NCBI GenBank assembly: GCA_041390365.1
Contig: JAWKQB010000003.1
Location: forward strand, 992,001-1,056,000
Reading direction: 5' to 3'
DNA from: Syntrophotaleaceae bacterium
GTDB taxonomy: Bacteria > Desulfobacterota > Desulfuromonadia > Desulfuromonadales > Syntrophotaleaceae
DNA: 64,000 nucleotides
Under the pieces are notes generated by a model. It had not been told where the DNA came from, did no database searches, and was given only the letters and a program-made list of their open reading frames with translations. Shown here in pieces: positions 1 through 7,589 of this stretch (its first letter is position 1; every line of letters begins with the position of its first letter). Position numbers and translations under genes: made by a program.

Positions 1-2
1 GC

Positions 3-314
3 CACCGCTGCCACAATACCGGTTATCACGGGCGGATCGGGGTCTTCGAGCTGCTGCGGATCGATGCCGACCTGGCCGATGCCCTGCGTCGCAATGACAG
101 CGCCGGTTTTGCCCGCATGGCCCGGTGCCAGGCAGGATTCAAGCCGCTGACAATGTCAGCTTTCGACTATGCATGCCAGGGGCTCACCAGCATGGAAGAG
201 GTCATGCGCCTGGCCGGGCAGATCGAGGAATTCGATGCCGTTGCGGAGACGACGGCCGATTACCGCATGAACGAGGAGTTGAGGGATGCCCCAGTTCCGG
301 TACCAGGCCCGTAG
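3..314 (+). CDS. mshE: MshE/GspE-type pilus assembly ATPase, C-terminal end (partial)
   Basis: The frame is open from the window edge and encodes the last 103 residues. The segment TGYHGRIGVFELL followed by an acidic helical tail is the signature C-terminus of GspE/PilB/MshE hexameric ATPases, just after the zinc-binding Cys region (one Cys is visible in HRCHNTGY). These cytoplasmic ATPases power pilin polymerisation. The nucleotide-binding part lies outside the window. The stop falls 29 bases inside the next gene, an mshG-like platform protein, as in MSHA operons. I name it mshE rather than gspE because the genes that follow are mshG, F, A, C, D, O, P and Q in the MSHA order. Confidence 0.85.
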   Translation, partial: HRCHNTGYHGRIGVFELLRIDADLADALRRNDSAGFARMARCQAGFKPLTMSAFDYACQGLTSMEEVMRLAGQIEEFDAVAETTADYRMNEELRDAPVPVPGP

Positions 315-1512
315 TGCCGCAGGAGCCCTGGTCGAGGGGGCGATGGAAGCGGTCAGTGCCGCCACGGTGGCTGACCAGCTTGTGGCGGGCGGGTCGATCC
401 CAGTGCGCATCACCGAGGAGGCCCGGAAGGTTTCCGGCCATTCGGTTCGGCAGTGGCAGTTCGGTGGCAGGCAAGTCGATGCCGACGACCTGATCCTGTT
501 CTGCCGCCAGATGTACAGCCTGATCAAGGCCGGCGTTCCCATGCTTCGTGCCCTGCGGGGGATGGCGGAATCGGCCGGCAAACCGATCATGGCAGAGACG
601 CTGGTGGCCATCCAGGAGGACCTGGAATCGGGCCGCGACCTGTCCGGTGCTCTGCGGCGCCACTCCAGCATCTTTCCGCCGTTGATGGTCAACATGATCC
701 AGGTCGGCGAAAGCAGCGGCAGGCTCGATCAATCGTTCGATGAAGTGGGCAACTATCTGACACGGGAGAAGCAGACCGCCGATCAGATCAAAGCTGCCCT
801 GCGCTATCCGAGTTTCGTGATCGCGGCCATTGCCGTGGCCATCTCGGTCATTACGCTCTTTGTCATTCCGGCTTTCGAGAACCTGTTCAAGGGGTACGGC
901 GCCCAGTTGCCCCTGCCCACCCGCATCATCCTCGGCATCTCCAATTTCGCCGTCAGCTGGTGGTGGGCGATCCTGGTTGCCCTGATTGCGGGGATTTTCG
1001 GATGGCGGGCCTGGGTGCGTACCGAAGGGGGCCGATTGAAGTGGGACCACTTCAAACTTCGCCTTCCGGTTGTAGGCAGCATTATCCATCGCGCCACCCT
1101 GGTCCGGTTCTCCCGGGGGTTGGCCATGGCCCATGGCGCAGGCGTGCCGCTGATTCAGTCTCTGGCCCTCACGGCGCAGGCCGTCGGCAACAGCTTCGTG
1201 TCCCTGCGGCTCGGAAAGTTGCGGCGGGGCGTCGAGCGCGGCGACACCCTGACCCGCAGCGCCGCGTCCAGCGAGATGTTCACCCCCCTGGTGCTGCAGA
1301 TGCTGGCCGTGGGCGAGGAGACGGGCTCGGTCGATACCATGCTGCTGGAGGTGGGCGATTTCTACGAACGGGAGATTGAGTATGACATCAGCCGCCTCTC
1401 CAGCGTCATTGAGCCGATCCTGATCATCATCATCGGCGCCATGGTCCTGGTGCTGGCGCTGGGGGTATTCCTGCCCATGTGGGACATGGCGACCGTTATG
1501 CGCCGGGGATGA
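286..1512 (+). CDS. mshG: MSHA biogenesis protein MshG, type II/IV pilus inner-membrane platform (GspF family)
   Basis: 408 residues, the usual length for GspF/PilC/MshG. The N-terminus (MPQFRYQARSAAG) is typical, and two T2SSF domains follow at about residues 65-190 and 270-395. Hydrophobic segments lie near residues 172-194, 217-238 and 375-398. The protein is the polytopic platform that couples the MshE ATPase to pilin extrusion. It begins inside the end of mshE and ends in an ATGA overlap with the next gene, so the three are probably translationally coupled. Family assignment is firm. The MSHA-specific name rests on gene order. Confidence 0.9.
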   Translation: MPQFRYQARSAAGALVEGAMEAVSAATVADQLVAGGSIPVRITEEARKVSGHSVRQWQFGGRQVDADDLILFCRQMYSLIKAGVPMLRALRGMAESAGKPIMAETLVAIQEDLESGRDLSGALRRHSSIFPPLMVNMIQVGESSGRLDQSFDEVGNYLTREKQTADQIKAALRYPSFVIAAIAVAISVITLFVIPAFENLFKGYGAQLPLPTRIILGISNFAVSWWWAILVALIAGIFGWRAWVRTEGGRLKWDHFKLRLPVVGSIIHRATLVRFSRGLAMAHGAGVPLIQSLALTAQAVGNSFVSLRLGKLRRGVERGDTLTRSAASSEMFTPLVLQMLAVGEETGSVDTMLLEVGDFYEREIEYDISRLSSVIEPILIIIIGAMVLVLALGVFLPMWDMATVMRRG

Positions 1513-2030
1513 GGGAGGTGATGAAGCTCAAATCACCGCAGCACCACCAACGCTGGACATTGCGACTGTTCGAGTGGGGAGTCCTGACGTGTATCCTGCT
1601 GGTTTTGATGGGAGTTTTGCTGCACAAGGTAAGGCATCTGCAGGCCGAAGCGGAAAGATTGAATGTGCAGGCCACGATCGAAAATCTGCGGGCGGCAGTG
1701 TTTTTGGCGAGTGTATTGGCAAGGGATGGAAGTGGCCAAGGATTCCTTGCTGACTGTAATCCGGTTCGCATTCTGCGGGAGCAGACGGGGCTGGACCTGC
1801 CCGGGTATATGGGTGAAATAGATGTGGCGGATGCGGATAAAATCAGCCCCGGGCACTGGTATTTTGAACAAGACAGGAAAGCACTCGTATATCTTTTGAT
1901 CAATGCGGATGATTTTAAAAGCCCACTTGAAGGTCGGTCTCGTATCAGGCTCTGTATTCGGGAGAATGGCGAGAGTGGAACTCCAATGGGACTTGAGGCT
2001 TGTGAGTCATATCGATGGATGAAGAGGTAA
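1509..2030 (+). CDS. mshF: MshF-like bitopic pilus protein
   Basis: 173 residues with one N-terminal transmembrane helix (about residues 17-38, rich in L, V and I) followed by a short coiled region (HKVRHLQAEAERLNVQATIENL) and a periplasmic domain. The size, topology and position between mshG and the pilin gene match MshF. I do not recognise the sequence beyond that. ATG 1509 overlaps the mshG stop (ATGA), and an in-frame ATG at 1521 is an alternative. Base composition drops from about 1600 onwards, with AT-rich codons unlike those of mshG. Confidence 0.6.
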   Translation: MREVMKLKSPQHHQRWTLRLFEWGVLTCILLVLMGVLLHKVRHLQAEAERLNVQATIENLRAAVFLASVLARDGSGQGFLADCNPVRILREQTGLDLPGYMGEIDVADADKISPGHWYFEQDRKALVYLLINADDFKSPLEGRSRIRLCIRENGESGTPMGLEACESYRWMKR

Positions 2031-2136
2031 ATAAAAAATAAATGTTTGCCTCAAACTGCCGGGAGGTTTTTTCTTCGGTCGTCGAAGGAACGGCCTTGTT
2101 ATTACAACTAATTATTGAAAACAAAGGAGAGAAAGC

Positions 2137-2535
2137 ATGAAAAATCAGAGTGGTTTTACCTTGATTGAGCTTGTAGTCGTCATCGTGGTGTTGGGTGTTC
2201 TGGCTGCCGTTGCCGTGCCTAGATTTGTTGATTTGAAAGAAGATGCGCGCGAGGCCGCTGTAAAAGGCGTTGCAGGTGGGCTGTCTTCGGGAGCTGCTCT
2301 GAATTATGCAGCCAAAATGGCCGGCAAACCCTATACTGCCATTACTGGAGATTGCTCCGATGCCTCTGGTGTGGTGACAGGTTTCGATGCAACAACCTAC
2401 ACTCTATCAACCAACGCCTTTACAGGAGCTGCAGATGGTGAGGCTCTTACTTGCACTGTGACGGATAATAATGGTACAGCTGCAGATAATTCTGACGATG
2501 TCGTTGCGAATTACACGCTTATACTGGTCAATTAA
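2137..2535 (+). CDS. mshA: MSHA-type major pilin (type IV prepilin)
   Basis: 132 residues with a class III prepilin leader MKNQSG followed by the cleavage and methylation site FTLIE and a hydrophobic N-terminal helix ending near residue 30. The mature C-terminal half holds two Cys residues (in ITGDCSD and LTCTV) that could close the D-loop. A strong ribosome-binding site (AAAGGAGAG) precedes the ATG, fitting a highly made subunit. It stands alone between an AT-rich leader and a hairpin terminator and occupies the mshB/mshA slot. It could be called MshB, but being the only pilin here between mshF and mshC it is most likely the main subunit. Confidence 0.85.
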   Translation: MKNQSGFTLIELVVVIVVLGVLAAVAVPRFVDLKEDAREAAVKGVAGGLSSGAALNYAAKMAGKPYTAITGDCSDASGVVTGFDATTYTLSTNAFTGAADGEALTCTVTDNNGTAADNSDDVVANYTLILVN

Positions 2536-2573
2536 TTATTGTTTACGGTAATTAGATGCCTTTGTGGGTGAGT

Positions 2574-2610
2574 AAAAGAGCCCCCGCCTATAAAAGGTGG
2601 GGGTTCTTTT
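2574..2610 (+). terminator. Hairpin terminator/attenuator after the major pilin
   Basis: A 15-bp stem (arms 2574-2588 and 2596-2610, two G-T pairs) closes a 7-base loop and ends in TTCTTTT. It lies 39 bases after the pilin stop and 40 bases before mshC. It would reduce read-through into the minor pilin genes or protect the 3' end of the pilin mRNA. Confidence 0.8.
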
Positions 2611-2649
2611 CTAAACAATCCTGACAACACGGGCGGTTTCGCCGATTGA

Positions 2650-3126
2650 ATGAAAATGAAGTTCCATAAAGTAAATAATGGATTCACCCTCGTGGAAATG
2701 ATAGTTACTTTGGTTCTGATAGGCATCCTTGCTGCGGTTGCGATTCCGCGTTTGTTCGATACCGACGCCTTCAAGAGCCGCGGATTTTTCGACGAGGTAG
2801 TCAACGCGGCCCGCTATGGCCAGAAACTGGCTGTGGCGAGCGGCTGCCCTGTGGAATTTCGCATCACCAACGGTGTCGGCAATAACGGACGGTACGGATT
2901 GTTTCAGCGGCTCAACAGTTGCATCAGCGGACCGTATACCCGGGCTGTTTCAAGCCCGGGCAACCCCGGTCCCTTTGCCGCCTCACCGCCTGGCGGAGTA
3001 TCCTTGTCGGCGGTGCCGGTAACCGAGATCGTTTTTGATTCCCGGGGCGGGGCCAGCGCAGGCATGACCGTGACCGTGGATGATCTCAGCTTTTCCATTA
3101 TCGCCGAGAGCGGCTATGTAGATTGA
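2650..3126 (+). CDS. mshC: MSHA minor pilin MshC (prepilin-type N-terminal cleavage protein)
   Basis: 158 residues. The prepilin leader ends at NNG, followed by FTLVEMIVTLVLIGILAAVAIPR. A GspH-like globular part holds two Cys (SGCPVEF, NSCISG) and a C-terminal beta-rich region (VFDSRGGAS). It would be an initiator or minor pilin at the tip of the MSHA pilus. The ATG at 2650 has little Shine-Dalgarno sequence, and a second in-frame ATG lies at 2656. GC content rises again here after the AT-rich pilin region. Size and position match MshC. Confidence 0.8.
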   Translation: MKMKFHKVNNGFTLVEMIVTLVLIGILAAVAIPRLFDTDAFKSRGFFDEVVNAARYGQKLAVASGCPVEFRITNGVGNNGRYGLFQRLNSCISGPYTRAVSSPGNPGPFAASPPGGVSLSAVPVTEIVFDSRGGASAGMTVTVDDLSFSIIAESGYVD

Positions 3127-3131
3127 GAAAC

Positions 3132-3587
3132 ATGACCCGTCTCCATAATATCCGGGGTTTCACCCTGATCGAACTGATCATCTCCATCGTGGTGGTTTCC
3201 ATTGCCCTGGGTGGGGTGCTCATGGTGATCAATAGCACCATGCAGCACAGCGCCGATCCGATGCTGGAGCACCAGGCGGTGGCGATTGCCGAGTCCTATC
3301 TCGAGGAAATACTGCTGAAGCCGTTCGCCGATCCGGACGGTACGGATGGTGAAATGCAGCGCTCCCTAAAGGACGATGTGGACGATTATGACGGTTTGGA
3401 CGAAAACGGCGCCCGCGATCAGAGTGGTACGCTGATCGGCGGGCTTGAAAACTATAGGGTTAGGGTGGCGGTTGTAAACGAGGAACTGAACGGCATCGCT
3501 GCCGCCAACTGCCAAAGGGTGACGGTTACAGTCAGCCACCCGAGCGGCATCAACCTGAGCTTGAGCGGTTTCAAGACGAATTATTGA
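3132..3587 (+). CDS. mshD: MSHA minor pilin MshD
   Basis: 151 residues. A nine-residue leader ends in RG, then FTLIELIISIVVVSIALGGVL, as in GspI/MshD minor pilins. The pattern of a conserved glutamate followed by AIAESYLEEILLKPF is typical of the MshD/GspI group. I chose ATG 3132. A TTG at 3123 overlapping the mshC stop (TTGA) is possible and would add three residues. It would act with MshC and MshO in priming pilus assembly. Confidence 0.75.
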   Translation: MTRLHNIRGFTLIELIISIVVVSIALGGVLMVINSTMQHSADPMLEHQAVAIAESYLEEILLKPFADPDGTDGEMQRSLKDDVDDYDGLDENGARDQSGTLIGGLENYRVRVAVVNEELNGIAAANCQRVTVTVSHPSGINLSLSGFKTNY

Positions 3588-3590
3588 CGA

Positions 3591-3672
3591 TGTCATTCCC
3601 GAGGCCTTTATCGGGAATCCAGGTGTAAGTTTGAAAGTCATGGATGCCCGATAAAATCATTCGGGCATGACG
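3591..3672 (+). repeat. Two-hairpin REP/MITE-like palindromic element
   Basis: The ends GTCATTCCCGA (3592-3602) and TCGGGCATGAC (3661-3671) are inverted with one mismatch. Inside are two smaller hairpins, ATTCCCGA/TCGGGAAT and ATGCCCGA/TCGGGCAT. This organisation resembles the TCATTCCCG...CGGGAATCC repeats dispersed in many proteobacterial genomes. It fills the mshD-mshO gap. Confidence 0.7.
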
Positions 3673-3697
3673 AATGCGCCAAAACACAGAGGTTCTG

Positions 3698-4504
3698 ATG
3701 CGGCGGCTTTCATTCCGCACATACTCCCAACGCGGGTTCACCTTGGTCGAAATGATCGTCGTGCTGGTGATCGTCGGCATTCTGGCTGCGCTGGGAGGCA
3801 TGTTCATCACCAAGCCCATTGAGGGGTATCTCGACCTGTCACGGCGCGCAACCCTTGCCGATGCTGCCGACAACGCCCTGCGTCGCATGCAGCGCGACAT
3901 CCGGCAGGCCCTGCCCAACAGCGTGCGAATTACCCCCAACGGCCGATGCCTTGAGCTGCTGCACACCGTCGATGGCGGCCGCTACCGGGCCCGGGGGACC
4001 GCCGCTGACGACATTCTGGATTTTACCCAGGCAGATAATTCCTTTGATGTGCTCGGCTCCCTGTCCGATCCACCGACGCCCGGCCATGCCCTGGTCGTCT
4101 ACAATTTGACGGCGACCGGCAACGCAGGCAATGCCTATCTGGCCAACTTCCGGCGGACGGTGACCGGCGGGAACGCTACTTCGGTTCAGTTTGCCCCCGA
4201 TACCCGCTTCCCCTTCGCATCCCCCTTTCAGCGATTTTTCCTGGTGGATGGTCCGGTCAGCTACGTGTTCAATCAGGGAGCCGGTACCCTGGAGCGCCAC
4301 TCCGGCTACCCTATCGCCGCGGCGCAGAACGCCTCACCCACCAACTCCCCTGCCATCATGGCCCGCCACGTCACATCCTGCAATTTTTATTATAACCCTG
4401 GTACGCCGGAACGGTCAGGCCTGGTGACTCTGCGGCTGACCCTGGCCGAAGAAGGCGAAACCATCACCCTGCTGCACCAGGTCCACGTGGAGAATGCGCC
4501 ATGA
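3698..4504 (+). CDS. mshO: MSHA minor pilin MshO (GspJ-like)
   Basis: 268 residues. The leader ends in QRG followed by FTLVEMIVVLVIVGILAALGG. Then come the conserved GspJ/MshO features, including LRRMQRDIRQALPNSVRI around residues 57-74, where MshO proteins carry a similar ALPNSVR-type motif. The ATG at 3698 is chosen because AGAGG sits five to eight bases upstream. An ATG at 3674 lies within the preceding repeat element. It is followed directly by mshP with an ATGA overlap. Likely a large minor pilin of the tip complex. Confidence 0.8.
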   Translation: MRRLSFRTYSQRGFTLVEMIVVLVIVGILAALGGMFITKPIEGYLDLSRRATLADAADNALRRMQRDIRQALPNSVRITPNGRCLELLHTVDGGRYRARGTAADDILDFTQADNSFDVLGSLSDPPTPGHALVVYNLTATGNAGNAYLANFRRTVTGGNATSVQFAPDTRFPFASPFQRFFLVDGPVSYVFNQGAGTLERHSGYPIAAAQNASPTNSPAIMARHVTSCNFYYNPGTPERSGLVTLRLTLAEEGETITLLHQVHVENAP

Positions 4505-4899
4505 CCTTGTCCTCCGAAAATGGTTTCTCCATCATCACGGCATTGTTCATTCTGCTGGTGCTGGCGGTGCTGGGCGGCTTCATGGTCACCATGAGCGGCG
4601 TACAGAGCCGCACCACGCTCTGGGCACTGCAGGGAGCGCGAGCCTATCATGCGGCCAGCAGCGGCCTGGAATGGGGCGGATACCGGGCTCTCGTCGACGA
4701 TTCCTGTGACCCGGCCACGGCGCTGGCTATTAATGGCTTCAGGGTCACCGTTCGTTGTCAGGCCGGTCCCTCCATAACCGAGGGGGGACAGACCTATACC
4801 GTTTTTCAACTCATCGCCCTGGCCGAGCAGGGCGCCTACGGCAACGGTGATTACGTATCACGGCAACTGCAGGCCCGGGTGACGGGGGCGATTCCATGA
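4501..4899 (+). CDS. mshP: MSHA biogenesis protein MshP (PilX-like minor pilin)
   Basis: 132 residues. The N-terminus has the atypical prepilin pattern NGFSIITALFILLVLAVLGGF with SII in place of TLI/TLV, then the conserved motif YHAASSGLEWGGYRAL, characteristic of MshP and other GspK/PilX-like proteins. Two Cys follow (DDSCDP, VRCQAG). The start overlaps the mshO stop (ATGA). Confidence is high for the family because the motif and position agree. Confidence 0.82.
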   Translation: MTLSSENGFSIITALFILLVLAVLGGFMVTMSGVQSRTTLWALQGARAYHAASSGLEWGGYRALVDDSCDPATALAINGFRVTVRCQAGPSITEGGQTYTVFQLIALAEQGAYGNGDYVSRQLQARVTGAIP

Positions 4900-4915
4900 A
4901 ATCGGGGTGGGAACA

Positions 4916-7474
4916 ATGACAGCCAGACTCAGGGTTATTTTGTACTGTGGAGGATTGCTGGTATTCCTCCTGACCACATCCCAGGCCCATGCGGTCTGTT
5001 CGGATTATGTGGGGGACGTGGTCATCAACGAAATCTACGATGGACAAGGGCCTGGTCCCGCTTTTGTGGAGACCAGACTCTTGGACAATGGCCTGGTACT
5101 CGCTCTGGCAGGTGGTTGGACGACCCGTATTTGCCGGCACCAGGGCAACCGTGACGTCTGCGTCAATTACAGTTTCGGAGGCGGCGAATGGTGGGAAGCT
5201 CTTTGGGGAAATCCTTACTTTATGTTTTTTCCGTCGGAACAGGCAATGGACATAAACGGGATGGACATTACCATCCGCGATTCTGCCAACGGTGTCATCG
5301 ACTATCTTTCCATTAACGGTTACGACTACCAGAGAAGCGAATGCAGTGCCGTGGCGAATAACCGTGTGGATTTGGGACCGGGCATCAAAGGGGCGCAGAG
5401 GCTGCCGGACGGTACCGGGGATTGGTCTCCCTTCCAGAAACCCGGAGCGACCGACGAGATAACCCCCAATCGTTCCAATGCAGGGACGATGGCACAGATC
5501 GATCACTTTCGGATTTTTCATCCCGCCGACGCTCTGACCTGTCAACGGGCGTCGATTTCGGTGCAAGCGTGCGCGGATGAGAATTGTTCCAACAGTTCCG
5601 AAATCGAAACAACGGTTTCTCTGTCCGCCTCCTCGGGTGCCTGGGTCGGCGGAACGAACTCGGTGACCTTCGCGGGGTCATCGCCGGAGCTTTATCTGCG
5701 AAGGAATACCCCGGGTGAAGCCGTCGTGAGTATTGCATCTGCTACCGTAGTCGCCGCCAATCCCACGCGTTGTTATGCCGATACCGCACTCAGCGACTGT
5801 TCCATTGCTTTTCACGACTCCGGCTTCATTTTTCAGGTCAGCCCCCTGACCTCCTGCGCGAATTCGACCGGCGTCACCATTCAGGCGGTGCGCAAGGATG
5901 ATCATTCCGAAGCCTGTATCGGACATGGAAGTTTCGCGAATCAGGAGGACAAGCCGGTGCTGTTGTCCACGTCCTACCTTGTGCCGACCAACTCCAGCAC
6001 TCGTCTTAGGGTCAATGGAACCCTGCTGCCTTTAAGTGGAGCAGGGCAGGTGCTTCTGGACTTCGATGGAAACGCCGTCAGTCCCCTGCAACTCAATTAT
6101 GCCGATGCCGGTAAGCTGCAACTGAATGCAAGCTTCCAGGGCAGCGGAGAGGAACAGGGTCTGAGCCTGACCGGCACCAGTCCCGAGTTCGTCGCGGCCC
6201 CCCACCACCTGCGGGTTAGGGCCACCGCTGACGGCGCTCCTCTGAACAACACCACTTCCAGTGGCACTCCCCACTGGCGGGCGGGGGAGGATTTCGACGT
6301 CGAGGTGAGCGGAGTTTGCGAAGACGGCAGCGTGACGCCCAACTTTGCCGCGTCAACATCTCTCAACGCAACGGCGGCCAATCCCGCCCCCGGAACTTTT
6401 ACAGGTGGTCCTTTGAACTCCGGGAATTTCACCGGGGGGCGGGCAACCGGCACAGCCTCCTACAGTGAGGTCGGCACGGTGACTTTGGAGGCCCGGGCGG
6501 GCAATTATCTGGATAGCGGCATCGATGTCACCGGCAGCACTATTGTCGGCCGATTCACGCCGGATCATTTCGACGTCTCCCTCAATAGTCCGACGTTCGA
6601 AACAGGCTGCGAATCCGGCGGGTTTACCTATGTCGGCCAGCCCTTTGTCTATACCACTGTTCCTGAAATTACCGTGATCGCCAGGAACAAGCAGGGCGAT
6701 ACAACAGGGAACTATTCCGGCTCCTGGTGGAAGATCACCAGCGGCAATTTGATCGACAAAACCTACACCGCCGCCACCGGGGACCTCGATGATTCCGGGA
6801 TACCGGCCAACGATCCGGTCATAGCCGATTTAGGCGGCGGCATGGGGACCTTGACCTTCAATGCAGGAGGAGGGTTATTTTTCGAACGCAACTCCCCTGT
6901 TGATCCCTTCGCGGCCGATATCAGCCTGTCGATCAATGTGGCGGATGCCGACGGGATTGCCGCGACCGCCAATCCCGTGACTTTCGGTGCAGCAACGGCC
7001 GGCAACGGCATCCCCTTCGACAACGGCAAGACCATGCGATGGGGCCGGCTGGTGCTGCAGAACGCCTACGGTTCGGAACTGCTGCAACTGCCCATGCCGC
7101 TACGCGCCGAGTATTACGACGATGGTGCCTTCGTGCGGAATTTGGACGACGGCTGCACGGCGCTGGCTCTTACCCAACTGACGTTTGACAACGGCACCAC
7201 TTCTGTCTTCGGCGATCAGCCGGTTGCCGTCGGCACCGGCAGCAGCAATGCCGCTCTGCTCAGCCCCATGGTCTCCGGCGACGCCGGACTGACCTTCAGC
7301 CCTCCCAGTGACGACGGTTTCATCGACGTGCAGGTCGATCTGTCGGCCCTGCCCTGGCTGCGCTATAATTGGGACGGCATCGGGGGCCACGACAACGACC
7401 CGACGGGGCGCGCCACCTTCGGCATCTACAGGGGTCGGCCGAGCCTCATCTACCGGCGGGAAACCTATCGTTGA
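4916..7474 (+). CDS. mshQ: MshQ-like secreted protein with DUF6701 domain
   Basis: 852 residues with a signal peptide ending near QAHA/VCS. The N-terminal part (about 25-190) resembles a lectin or adhesion-like beta domain and holds several Cys. The remainder matches the DUF6701 region of MshQ, starting around FHPADALTCQRASISVQAC, with repeated beta-rich segments and the C-terminal region RWGRLVLQNAYGSELLQLPMPLRAEYY. I picked ATG 4916 because a G-rich stretch (GGGGTGGGA) lies upstream. A GTG at 4907 is possible. MshQ-type proteins lie at the end of MSHA loci and are proposed tip or surface proteins, but their role is not established. Confidence 0.8.
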   Translation: MTARLRVILYCGGLLVFLLTTSQAHAVCSDYVGDVVINEIYDGQGPGPAFVETRLLDNGLVLALAGGWTTRICRHQGNRDVCVNYSFGGGEWWEALWGNPYFMFFPSEQAMDINGMDITIRDSANGVIDYLSINGYDYQRSECSAVANNRVDLGPGIKGAQRLPDGTGDWSPFQKPGATDEITPNRSNAGTMAQIDHFRIFHPADALTCQRASISVQACADENCSNSSEIETTVSLSASSGAWVGGTNSVTFAGSSPELYLRRNTPGEAVVSIASATVVAANPTRCYADTALSDCSIAFHDSGFIFQVSPLTSCANSTGVTIQAVRKDDHSEACIGHGSFANQEDKPVLLSTSYLVPTNSSTRLRVNGTLLPLSGAGQVLLDFDGNAVSPLQLNYADAGKLQLNASFQGSGEEQGLSLTGTSPEFVAAPHHLRVRATADGAPLNNTTSSGTPHWRAGEDFDVEVSGVCEDGSVTPNFAASTSLNATAANPAPGTFTGGPLNSGNFTGGRATGTASYSEVGTVTLEARAGNYLDSGIDVTGSTIVGRFTPDHFDVSLNSPTFETGCESGGFTYVGQPFVYTTVPEITVIARNKQGDTTGNYSGSWWKITSGNLIDKTYTAATGDLDDSGIPANDPVIADLGGGMGTLTFNAGGGLFFERNSPVDPFAADISLSINVADADGIAATANPVTFGAATAGNGIPFDNGKTMRWGRLVLQNAYGSELLQLPMPLRAEYYDDGAFVRNLDDGCTALALTQLTFDNGTTSVFGDQPVAVGTGSSNAALLSPMVSGDAGLTFSPPSDDGFIDVQVDLSALPWLRYNWDGIGGHDNDPTGRATFGIYRGRPSLIYRRETYR

Positions 7475-7517
7475 TTATTGAGGTTGGCCAATGCCTGGAA
7501 GTTGCAGGATTGACTCT

Positions 7518-7546
7518 TGCATGTAGAATAGTGGTTGATTTATATT
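7518..7546 (+). promoter_or_regulatory. Possible sigma-70 promoter for the penicillin-binding protein gene
   Basis: TTGCAT and TATATT are separated by 17 bases in the 115-bp gap after mshQ. The -35 is weak. If real, transcription would begin near 7553, which would exclude the TTG start at 7545 and favour ATG 7590. Confidence 0.3.
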
Positions 7547-7589
7547 GTCGGTTCGATTGACGGACCCCGGCAGCGGGGAACATCTGGAC

